Source: Portunus trituberculatus
Taxonomy: Eukaryota; Arthropoda; Malacostraca; Decapoda; Portunidae
Direction of reading: 5' to 3'
Assembly: GCF_017591435.1 (NCBI RefSeq)
Contig: NC_059304.1
Location: 29,651,883-29,715,882, forward strand
Length of the DNA: 64,000 nt
Position 1 is the stretch's first letter, and each line of letters begins with the position of its first letter. A program made the translations under genes and the position numbers. The notes under the pieces are model-generated. The model was given only the letters and a program-made list of their open reading frames with translations, did no database searches and was not told where the DNA came from. Below are positions 10,877 to 20,033 of this stretch, in pieces.

Positions 10877-11634
10877 TATACAAGTTCATTTTTCAATGTA
10901 TCTATTAATAAAATATTAAGCAAGAATAAGTAGACATGCAATATCTTCTCATATTCAAAACTATTTTACTCTGGTTGTAGAAACTTTCAAGTCATAATAT
11001 ACCACACTGTTTAAAGATTAATAATGCCAAAGGTTTAAACATGTTGTAGTTGCTTGCATCTACATACCACAAAAGAAGAACCTAAATGTGAAAAGATGGG
11101 TTTTATTTCCAAAGAAAATAGCAACTCAGGAAAGACATTGCAAAACACAATGTAGCTAAACAGACAAGCAGTAACTGGGGAAGACATTAAGAGATACAAT
11201 ATAAACAGACATCTTCACCAGTGTCATGCTTACATGGAGAGGAAAAATAATTTTCATCTAAAGGTGATGATACATGCCAATCCTGTGATAATGTGTGAAG
11301 TATTTAGCTCATTTTACCACATTTTTTTGCTCGCTGCTTGAAGATGGTACCTAAAAATGTCTCTAACATTTTATTAATTGGTTTGATACCACACAAATGA
11401 TAAAGAGATTTTTTTTCCAGTATACCAACTTTTTGTGTGACATTAAGTTAGGTGGCAAATCTAGTAGTTTCTCTAGACTATTTCAATGCACCAGTTCAAC
11501 ATTCATAGATTTAATCATTCACAGATTAGCACCAAAAGGAAGATGTATGAAGAGCCAATATTTCTTCTATCAAACATCAAATAAGTTGCCTTTCTTTTAC
11601 TGAACATGAAATCAAAATCAATAATTTAATTTAC
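10877..11634. other. Intronic DNA of the RNF185-like gene, no other feature seen
   Basis: This AT-rich stretch lies beyond the 3' splice donor of the second RNF185-like coding exon. No further exon, terminal repeats or similarity to the other repeats of the window was recognised. Confidence 0.6.
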
Positions 11635-12097
11635 CTGGGATCCTGCTGGTTTCCAGAACCTCGACCATAGAGTGGAATCACCTTGTCTCTGGAGATGGCT
11701 GCCTTGCAAACAGGACAGGTTTGGTTGTTCGGTCGTGTCTCCAACCATTGGTGCAAGCAAGGCCAGCTAAGAGAGGAAAAATGTTAGGTAGAAAAAAGAA
11801 GTTTGTTATGTAATAACAACATCTTCTAAGATGAAAATAAATAAATAAATATATGAAGATCATACTAGAATTATGCAAACATGATGTATATGCAGATGAA
11901 CTAATGAATAAGGCAACTCGTTACCAGAAAAGGTGTCCACACATTGAGATAACAGCATCCTTGGCTGTATCGAGGCAGATATTACATTCAAAGTTGGAAT
12001 TATCTGGGACCTCATCCTCGCCTCCCTCAGCACCTCCTGATGCATTATTGCTGCTCTCACTGTGGCTGCTGTTGCTACTTGGTCCAGCTGCTGCCAT
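11635..12097 (-). CDS. RNF185: RNF185/RNF5-type RING E3 ubiquitin ligase, first two coding exons (partial gene)
   Basis: Exon 1 coding part runs 12097-11925 and exon 2 runs 11766-11635 on the minus strand. They are joined by a 158-bp intron with GT (11924-11923) and AG borders that splits a cysteine codon. The ATG at 12095-12097 is preceded in frame by TGA at 12119-12121, and the exon begins after a CAG acceptor at 12160-12162, so a 5' UTR exon lies further up. The product starts with an acidic, Ser-rich tail. It then has a C3HC4 RING: C38-x2-C41 (NICLDTAKDAV), C53, H55, C58, C61 and CPVC at 75-78, followed by VIPLYGRGS and QQDP, where a donor GTAA follows. This matches RNF185/RNF5, ER and mitochondrial membrane ligases used in ER-associated degradation. 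The C-terminal membrane anchor exon was not found. RNF5 and RNF185 cannot be separated reliably from this part. Confidence 0.93.
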
Positions 12098-12159
12098 GCT
12101 GTGGATTTTTTCTGTAACTCACACAAAGAGTTTGGGGGACTGCTTTACTCATCAAAAAT

Positions 12160-13383
12160 CTGAAAAATAAACATATTTTTCACAATACACATAAATTTCA
12201 ACATCTACATTAATACTCCAATGAAATCCAAGTCACTTCAAATTTCATTAAATTGCTCTTTGATGACAAAAATAATCTTTCTTTTCTTGTCAATGATACA
12301 TTTATAATCATTGGTAACCATGAACAAATTTTGTATGCTAGCATTATGAGAGATTACTTCCTGGCCTTTCTATGATCTTAATACCCATGGCTGATATACA
12401 ACAGTAATTTCTTATATTTTTCTGATCCCAACACTTTCTGTAAGTTTCTGAAATGTTATTACCATCCAAAAAATAAAATAAACAAATAAAGGAAGAAAAT
12501 AACTCACATTTGACTTTTATTAGTGTAAATGCTTTATGTAGCATTACTCTTTATTACTTAAACTAATGACTCCTGGTTTTGAAATGATGTTCTAACAGTG
12601 AAAAACTACCACATCAATTGTTTTCTGCAAACTTATTAGAACGTTACGAGAATCACTTTATATATCAGAAGAATGTACTACTATACTAATGTAAAAAGAA
12701 AAAAAAATATTTTGAATAAAAGATTCTTGAAAAAAAAAAAAAGTTTCACTCCAAACATTTGTGCTTTAAAGTATGCAATCAATTAGATTCTCAGAATATA
12801 TCAAATGCTTGGCATGTAGTTCTAAGTATAAATATTAATCTCAAAATTCTTCTTGGGAAATAAATAATGAGGTCAAGAAAGTCATGTTTTCTGAACCAGG
12901 GGAAAAATGCAGCAAACAGAAGCTAATATTGACCTTTTTAGCTAAAAAGCAAATACATTTTTTGGTCTGTGGTGCAGCTGTACCTATCTATATACAGTCA
13001 ACTCTCAATTAATGCGTTTGAATAACACAATTTCAATCTAACGGGACTTGATATTTAAGGATATAGGGGAGACTGGGTAAGTTGAGCATAGGGGTAAGTT
13101 GATTGTTGCTATGAAACTGTTGAGAAAGACGAGCATGTGACCAAAAATTCAGTAAGAAGGCATCATTTCGTGGAGTCTGTGAATGTGAGAACCACATGGA
13201 TAAAGTGGTTAGACATGAATGTCTAAAAAAAACATATTTCACTCAATAAAAATCATTTAGTCTATTCTATTACAATTTTCATGAGGATTGTGTTTAGATC
13301 AAACTTGATATTTGATTTTGATTTTATACATCAATGTTGGTATCTATGAGCAACAAAACAAGCTAGCTAACCAAGCATACATG
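12160..13383. other. Probable first-intron DNA of the RNF185-like gene
   Basis: No exon or conserved frame was recognised. It contains the end of a Tigger-like element at 12995 and a GGGGAGACTGGGTAAGTTGAGC-type segment near 13068. It borders the Gypsy element at 13384. If the 5' UTR exon lies above 17762, the Gypsy element sits inside this intron. Confidence 0.5.
12995..13060. mobile_element. Tg-8, single end of a Tigger-like element
   Basis: After TA at 12993-12994 comes CAGTCAACTCTCAATTAATG, which has the form of Tigger terminal repeats. No matching opposite end was found, so this is a remnant. Confidence 0.4.
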
Positions 13384-13716
13384 TGTAGGAATATTAATTA
13401 GATAGTAAAGTAGGGAAACACTTAACACTATACTAATACGCATATTCTACACTCTCATACATCTGGCAGCCACACCTACCCACAATCCTCAGAAGGTTTG
13501 CACCCAGACCGAGGGGAGGACACACACACACCGAGTTAGCCAGGATTGTTTTGTCTCCTGTAGCTGGTTAAAGAACAATACACGTGTTGACTGTCTCCTG
13601 GACTTTACTTCAAGCCCTGTACTGACAGCTCCACTAACACACGCATATTTTATATAGGGCTCTGTGAGATCCCATCTGCATGGCCAAGAACATGGCGCAG
13701 TGAACAGCCCACAACA
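13384..13716 (+). repeat. 5' LTR of G1
   Basis: It is homologous over its full length to 17430-17761. The pair shows scattered substitutions and small indels. Confidence 0.92.
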
Positions 13717-13733
13717 TGGCACAGCGAGTATAG
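13717..13733 (+). other. Primer binding site of G1
   Basis: The sequence TGGCACAGCGAGTA lies directly after the 5' LTR. A start of TGG is expected of a tRNA primer binding site, because it pairs with the CCA end. The tRNA was not identified. Confidence 0.6.
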
Positions 13734-14252
13734 CCGGCGTATGATAAGTGCTTTCTCAGTGTTTTGTCTCTCTTTTCGTCTTAGTCTGTGGTGTGTTACG
13801 TGCCCGTGGTATAGTGCAGTGCTACTGTGTTTCCTGTGCAGTGATTACAGTGTCTAGTGCAGTGTGGTGGCATTTTTTTCCAGTGCCAGGAAGGGTTTCT
13901 GATGCTATCAGGAATACCATTGTCCCCCTTTGCACTGAGAAAATGGAGCTACAGTCATATGTGCCCCCACCTGCGAGACATGTCGGGACACTGCCGAGTG
14001 GAGCGTGACGAGCAAGGGGAGTTAACCACTTCCCACCACCACTGCTTCCCCTCAAGGTGGGAGTGTTGCCTCATGTGATTCCACCACAGATTTTGCACAA
14101 CTACGCACTCCCCAAGGCACACTGCCTCACCTGTGGTCGTATATGTGCCTTTGGTTATGCTACTATTGCAACAGTGAGGGTTCAAGGAGTTGGTGACGCA
14201 AACACGCATGCCAAGGGCGTGAAAACCACAACAAATTCAGCAACAGGCAACC

Positions 14253-15911
14253 ATGGCAGAATCTCCTCACCCTGATGTACTTCAAGTACTGCAAATCATG
14301 GAGGACAACTGTCACCAGGAGGCAGCTGAGCAACGTCAAGAGGAAGAACAATGCCGACGTGAGGAGGAACATAGGAGGCAGGAAGATGAATGGCGAGAAT
14401 CACAATGGAGAGAGAAATTCCAGCAGCTATTGGCAACTGTCGCACAGCAGTCGTGCCTCACCACCCAACCTGCTGCAGCGTCCCCCACCTCCACCTCACC
14501 CTCTCCATCTCCACAGCCGTTCCCAGCTGGGATGCTACACCCTACAAATACAAAGGCAGTCATCCATCCCCCATCCCCGTTTCAGTCTGATGTTACCTTC
14601 CCAGGCTACAAGGCGTGGAGGAGACAATGGAAGGACTACGCCACATTCACTGACCTTGCAAATCTTGACATTCCCAAACAACACATTTAGTTACGCATGT
14701 GCCTGACACCTGAGGTGCTGCACATTCTGCAGTACTGCTTACGTGTGACTCCAGACGACACGCGGCCAATTGAACAGGTGTTAGATGTGCTTGAACAACA
14801 CGTCAAGGCCCAAACAAATGAGGCTCTATGACGCAAACAACAGGTAGGGGAATGTTTTAACGATTTCTTTGTCAGAGTGAAAAGTCTTGCAGAGGCAGTA
14901 GACATCTGCAAGGGCGCTAACACATAATGCGAGGAGACACAACTGAAGCAGGTGTTGCTGATGGACGTATGTGATCAAGACTTCGTACGAGAATTGATCA
15001 GTACTATTGCCACCAAGACTCTCGATGAAACCGTACATCAATGCTACGCTTTCGAGGTAGTGGGGCGCACCACTTCCGCCATAGTCTCACCTTCAAAGTC
15101 TGTCTGCGCCACTTCACTCTACAAGCGGGAAAAGGAAACGAGCAACCTACCAAGGTCACCCGCACCACTCAAGGACAAATGTGACAGCTGTACGTGCTTG
15201 CATCCTAAGAACCAATGCCCCGTCACTAACACTGTAAGTCGCAACTGTGGTAAGAAGGAACACTTGAGCAAGACACAACGATGCCCAGCATTGAAATTCA
15301 AGTGTCATCTGTGTGGTAACAAGGGGCATTATGACTAGTGCTGCCTTAAATCCAAGGACAAAGGCAGTTCTTCCATCCAGACAGGGAAGACAATTACGAC
15401 GGCTGCCCTCACCCCTCAAGGCCACAGGGGTACCAGCACGAGGCGTGTTCATTCTGCCTCCCACGCTCCATCTACAACGTCTCTGCCTGTCGTCATAACA
15501 TTCATCCACTACAAAGGGATGAGTAACCTCACAATGCTGCCTGATACTGGTGCAGATGAGAACATTACTGGCCCACGGCACTTGTGAGATATAGGTCTGT
15601 CTATAAGTGACCTGAAGCCACTACCTGACGCCCCAAGATTCACAGCAGGCGGCTCAGTGATGAAGCCTGCGCTCAGGTCGTTCCTAGTTGACCTCAAGGT
15701 GAAGGATAAAACAACGAGAGCTTGGATGAACATCCATGCAGGCACGCCTGTTCCATTATTATCATACAAGGCTTGTAGGGACCTGGCACTGATCCCTGCC
15801 AAGTTCCCTCAACCGATATCACAGGTGATACATGCACGTATGCGCGCAAGTGCAGTTTTTACCTGCGGGGTCTGCATCACTTTGAACATGTCACTGATTA
15901 TCGTCTACTGA
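14253..15911 (+). pseudogene. gag and protease of G1, broken by stop codons
   Basis: From the ATG at 14253 a single frame can be followed through five in-frame stops (14688, 14829, 14925, 15336 and 15585). It encodes a charged coiled-coil-like N-terminus rich in Glu, Gln and Arg. A gag core follows (FPGYKAWRRQWKDY), then cysteine clusters including CHLCGNKGHYD, a zinc knuckle of the nucleocapsid. Next comes a retroviral-type aspartic protease (LPDTGADENI, then AGGSVMKP and a later LLSYKACRDLAL). Gag and protease share one frame. The protein cannot be made as it stands. Confidence 0.85.
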
Positions 15912-16179
15912 TTCCTATACTGAACCACTACACTCTTGATGCTGTGGAAAATCCACGACTTCAGCACCTCAAGGAAAAGTTGTCACCATACGTCTTCACA
16001 GCACAATAGCAGCCATGCAAGACTCTCTGCTTACCTGATGCATCATTATTCCATCACCCTGTTGCCTCCCCTACTGAAGACAACAACATACTCGCCAATA
16101 GCTCTGTGATGCATGCCATTGCACTCAGGACCATGCAAACTCTGACTGAGCATCCAGAGCACTTTGTCGGCAGACCTGA

Positions 16180-17344
16180 AAATGGAGGAACCGTTGCAGA
16201 CGGCACTTCTTGAATGTGGGCGTCATGGATTCCTACGCAACAGGTATGATCTCCATTCTACCCTCTTGCCATATTGGAAACTTCGGAAAGAACTGTACTG
16301 TGACGGTGACATAGTTCTCTACAGCCCACATGTTATTGTACCTGCAGCGCTCTGCAAGACGGTCCTCACGCGTCTGCATGACAGCCACCGGGGAGTCAAA
16401 GTCACCAGGCTCCATGCTAAACAGTGTTCTGGCCAGGCATAAACTCCGACATACAGAATGTTGTGACTTCTTGTGACGCCTGCCAGACACTACTCCTGAG
16501 CCAACGACAAGAGGAATACTACAACGATGATCATCCAACCTGCCCTTTTGAATCTATATCTGCTGACTTTTTCACTGTAGCTGGGAAGGCCTTTCTCGTC
16601 ATAGCAGACAGGTTCTCAGGATGGCCAGTTGTCTTCTCATGCGGCAGGGACACAACCGCTGCTGCAACTGTTTGACAGTTTAGCAAGTTCTTCACAAGCT
16701 CAGGAGTTCCCGTACGCCTCAGGACTGATGGAGGACCCCAGTTCACGAGCCGAGAATTTGCTGACTTCTTGCAGCGTTGGGGTGTCCGCCATATGATCAC
16801 CTCATCCCACTAACCGCAAGCCAACGGTCACACTGAGGCATCTGTCAAAGTTGTGAAGCAACTCATCATGAAGGCTGCTCCATCAGGCAACACTGACTGC
16901 GAGGCCTTCGACCACGGACTACTGGAGCTGAGGAATACACCAAACAACGCTGGACATTCTCCTGCACAACTGCTCTATGGTCACCCACTCCACACTTCTG
17001 TACCAGCCCACCCAGCAGCCTACAAGATGGAGTGGCAACCTGATAAGGAGGACTGTGACCTACATGCAACACAGCAGGAGCAGGACGTTGCTTCCCGCTA
17101 CAATAAGCATGCCCACTCGCTGATTGCCCTTGCTGTTAATGAGCAGGTTCGCCTCCAGAACCCCAGGACAAAGCGCTGGGATCAGGTTGGCACAGTGATG
17201 GCATATCATGAACCACGTCAGTACGACATTCGCCTGCCGTGTGGTCGAGTCCTGTGTAGGAACCGTCGCTTCTTATGTCCAGACATCGCCCCTAGGGACC
17301 CCTCAAGAGACGCCCTTGGGACCCCAGACCCACCACCACTTTGA
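16180..17344 (+). pseudogene. Integrase region of G1, broken
   Basis: Fragments in more than one frame give the HHCC zinc-binding domain (RLHDSHRGVK, then CDACQTL). They also give the catalytic core with Asp (SADFFTVAG), Asp (RTDGGPQFTS) and Glu (QANGHTEASVK). The last block (16853-17344) is open for 163 codons, includes a C-terminal domain (NEQVRLQNPRTKRWDQVG) and ends 86 bp before the 3' LTR. Stops at 16439, 16674 and 16813 and frame changes show it is dead. Confidence 0.85.
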
Positions 17345-17412
17345 TGTTCTAGGCGCCTACATAATGTCCAAGGTGGTAGTTGTTGGGTCAGTTCAAGACT
17401 TCGTTATGAACT

Positions 17413-17761
17413 TGGTGGGGGGAGGGAGGTGTAGGAATATTACTTAGATAGTAAAGTAGGGAAACAACACTATACTAATACACATATTCTACACTCTCAT
17501 ACATCTGGCAGCCACACCTACCCACAATCCTTAGAAGGCTTGCACCCAGACCGAGAGGAGGACACTAAAACACTGAGTTAGCCAGGATTGTTTTGTCTCC
17601 TGTAGCCGGTTAAAGAACAATACACGTGTTGACTGTCTCTTGAACTTTACTTCAAGCCCTGTGATACTGACAGCTCCATTAACACACGCAGATTTTATAT
17701 AGGGCTCTGTGAGATCCCATCTGCATGGCCCAGAACATGGTGCAGTGAACAGCCCACAACA
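17413..17761 (+). repeat. Polypurine tract and 3' LTR of G1
   Basis: A G-rich purine tract at about 17413-17429 precedes the 3' LTR, which begins TGTAGG at 17430 and ends at 17761. The target duplication ACATG follows. Confidence 0.88.
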
Positions 17762-17833
17762 ACATGTGCACAATTTTAGCTGTGGGGGCTAATAAAGTCA
17801 ATATGGTAGTTGTGAGGTAAGTTTCTTTTTTTT

Positions 17834-18200
17834 ATGTTATGGCCTAAAGCTCCTGACCCCTTAGAGGAGCTGGATTTGTTTGGCAGTCCCCAGCCAGTCC
17901 ATCCTGAAGCAGGAGGTGACAATGCTGACATTCTTCTTACCCTTGAGGAGCAATCAGGTCACTTCCATGGTGAGGAAGAAAACGGTGAACCTCTGTCTGC
18001 TTGTCTGGCTACCATTTTGAATGCCAATCTGAGGTGCAGGCCATCTTCAGATAAAACTCTCCAGCAATGTGCCAAACTTGACCGTTCCAGTCACTAACTC
18101 GGCCATTACCAGTGCCATGAGTGTTAGCGATAAGCTCATCAACATGTAGCTCTTCCATACCAATGGACTGCTCTCTTCAAGGCCCTAGTCCCTGTGGCAC
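17834..18200 (+). pseudogene. Coding remnant, possibly the gag of a tyrosine-recombinase (DIRS/Ngaro-like) element
   Basis: An open frame from 17834 to 18097 encodes an acidic segment and a stretch (LSACLATILNANLRCRPSSD) that looks like protein rather than noise. Past the frame break, more protein-like text follows in other frames (a Ser, Ala and Met-rich stretch, then LFHTNGLL-like sequence). The order recalls gag proteins of DIRS-like elements, but I cannot confirm this from the sequence. No neighbouring tyrosine recombinase or reverse transcriptase of that type was found. Confidence 0.3.
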
Positions 18201-18347
18201 AGTGAATCGGTGATGTTAGTGAAGGAAAAGGGAAGCCAATCTCCTCCTACTTGGAAGAGCTTAACCTCTTCACTACGGACAAATAAAAACAGCTCCTGGT
18301 GCCATATTTGGGCTCGGTGGGAATGGGGTGATACCTGACTCAGAGGG

Positions 18348-18349
<2 letters not shown>

Positions 18350-18395
<46 letters not shown>
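18350..18395. repeat. (CT)n microsatellite
   Basis: This is a pure CT run of about 46 bp. About 90 bp to its left (18264) a TTAACCTCTTCACTACGGAC segment resembles a piggyBac-type end, but it has no partner. Confidence 0.95.
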
Positions 18396-18924
18396 ACTAC
18401 ATAAATAATGATGATGGTGAGCAATTTTTCATAATAGGTATATACAATAAGAAATAAATCCACACAAATTTTATAAAAGAAAAATCATAGTTTATCCTCT
18501 CAAGGCCATTTTCTGAAGATGACAAATGACATTAATTTTTATGGCAAACTAAAAATAGAATAATTATTTCCAACATGACACTTCAGTACATATCCTGATA
18601 TACACTATCTTAGCAGAAAGCAGCCATGACACAACATGTGCGTCATCAGATACGTCACGAGCACCCTGATGACGCAAAATACACGTTATTGTGTCAATGG
18701 AATTAATAATAGCCTTACTCTTCTGGCCTCAGCAGTCAACTATGTGAACCATTTGCACAAGGAAGTGACATAGATCCATGTTAATGATTCACCCCTATAT
18801 GAACTTTGCAAATGGGAATGCAAAGTTCGGAAGGAAGAACTTGTAGTGAAGACCACTACAATACTACACTACTACTACAATCATCGCCAGACATGCACGC
18901 CTGACTAACTCCAGTGTGTAGTGA
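18396..18924. other. Non-coding stretch, no gene seen
   Basis: AT-rich DNA with an imperfect hairpin near 18625-18670 built on GTCATCAG and CTGATGAC. No coding frame or terminal repeats were recognised. Confidence 0.5.
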
Positions 18925-19230
18925 ACACCACTAAAGTACTGCTACTACTTCTGTCCAGTCGCCCCGTGAGTTCAGTCAGCACCAACACACTCGCTTACAC
19001 GACCGTTCGTCCTGTCACCATTACACTACTGCTACTACTACTGTCCAGTCACCACATGAGTTCAGTCAGCACCGAGACTCCGGAACACACACACTCGCCT
19101 ACATGACCACTCATCCAGTCACCACTACACTACTGCTACTACTACTATCCAGTCACCACGTGGGTCAGACAGCATCGAGACTCCAGGACACACACACGCC
19201 CCTACACGACTGCTCGTCTTGTCACCTCTA
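18925..19230. repeat. Three tandem copies of a unit of about 105 bp
   Basis: The unit contains CTACTGCTACTACT, CCAGTCACCA, GTTCAGTCAGCACC and ACACACTCGCCTACA. Copies start near 18929, 19018 and 19121 and differ by substitutions. The DNA behind the third copy contains AATAAA. It adjoins the truncated LTR at 19286 and could be part of an older LTR. Confidence 0.7.
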
Positions 19231-19285
19231 CTTATTGTATACCTATAATAAATAGCAGACTATTAACATCTCTAGTTTACTTCTC

Positions 19286-19506
19286 TGTAACGTTGCTTGA
19301 GTCACCCCTTCAATCAACACAATCTCCGAAGAGAACGGAGCAGATTGACGGTGACTAAAACAAATTTACAAAGATATTTTAATATTCTTTTTCTATGATT
19401 TTGTGATATGGCATTTGATCAAATATGAGTGTAGTATTATGTTTAACATTTATTGTACAAGAAGACAAGTGTAATAATTGCCTGTTACTTTAAATACCAC
19501 CATATG
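19286..19506 (+). repeat. Truncated 5' LTR of G2
   Basis: It starts TGTAACGTTGCTTGAG and is nearly identical to 23229-23449, then stops at GGATTTTTAG where gag sequence begins. The deletion junction is clean. Confidence 0.9.
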
Positions 19507-19507
19507 G

Positions 19508-20033
19508 TTGCATAGGATTTTTAGAATTCACACTCTCTGTTAGCGCCCGGGCACAACGTCTCCTAAATCTTCCACAAATACCTCTAGGAGACACCACAGC
19601 ACACGCAGCTTGGAACAAGATGCAAGCTCTAGCCACACTGCCCGGCCTTGATCCTACAACCAACAAACCACGGCAAGTAGACTTGTTTCGAGAACTGTGG
19701 CTGCAACGTCTTCCCTCGTCTGTGAGAGCCACCTTATACGAAGCTGATGACAGCCCTATGGAAGACCTCATAAAGAAGGCAGACAATCTCATCAATGCCG
19801 CAAAGGCATCACACATCCCTGACGCTGTCTGCTCTGCGGTAGTTGAAGACCTCCCCAACACCAATGCAGCCAAGTCTACCGTTCGCAAATGGATGCCCAA
19901 CAACCAGGCCCGTGACCGCAAACCAGGTGCTTCCGGCCATCACCCTTCCCATGGCCTATGCTTCTACCATTTTAAGTTTGGGGCTGGAGCTCGCAAATGC
20001 GCCCCCGGTTGCCAGTGGTCAAAAAACTTCTAA
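19508..20033 (+). pseudogene. gag of G2, N-terminus deleted
   Basis: The readable frame gives the C-terminal half of a Gypsy gag (PRQVDLFRELWLQRLPSSVR, ending in CFYHFKFGAGARKC and PGCQW). The last cysteines form the variant zinc-binding end typical of arthropod Gypsy gag. The frame ends with TAA at 20031-20033. It lacks its start and the capsid N-terminal part because of the 5' deletion. Confidence 0.85.
20021..20027 (+). promoter_or_regulatory. Candidate -1 ribosomal frameshift site (A AAA AAC) at the gag-pol junction
   Basis: In the gag frame the codons are TCA AAA AAC TTC TAA, so the heptamer A AAA AAC has the phase required for tandem slippage and sits two codons before the gag stop. 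The pol frame is exactly -1 relative to gag and is open through this point. A AAA AAC is one of the strongest known slippery heptamers. A downstream stimulatory structure was not tested. Confidence 0.7.

Larger units (their letters stand above)
13384..17761 (+). mobile_element. Ty3/Gypsy LTR retrotransposon G1, complete ends, reverse transcriptase deleted
   Basis: Two direct LTRs of 333 and 332 bp (13384-13716 and 17430-17761) start TGTAGG and end CACAACA. They are flanked by the 5-bp target duplication ACATG (13379-13383 and 17762-17766). A primer binding site follows the 5' LTR and a purine tract precedes the 3' LTR. Gag, protease and integrase are recognisable, but the DNA runs from protease into the pre-integrase linker with no reverse transcriptase or RNase H. 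By eye the LTRs differ at roughly one position in twenty, so the insertion is old. It could only have moved with enzymes from a relative before it decayed. Confidence 0.9.

Noticed and set aside
14253..15911. Hypermutation signature in the G1 gag, since all five stops could come from C-to-T or G-to-A changes
   Set aside because: Any stop codon is one transition from a sense codon, so this is not evidence without aligned copies.
18264..18395. Sixth TTAA element starting TTAACCTCTTCACTACGGAC
   Set aside because: No complementary end followed by TTAA was found nearby.
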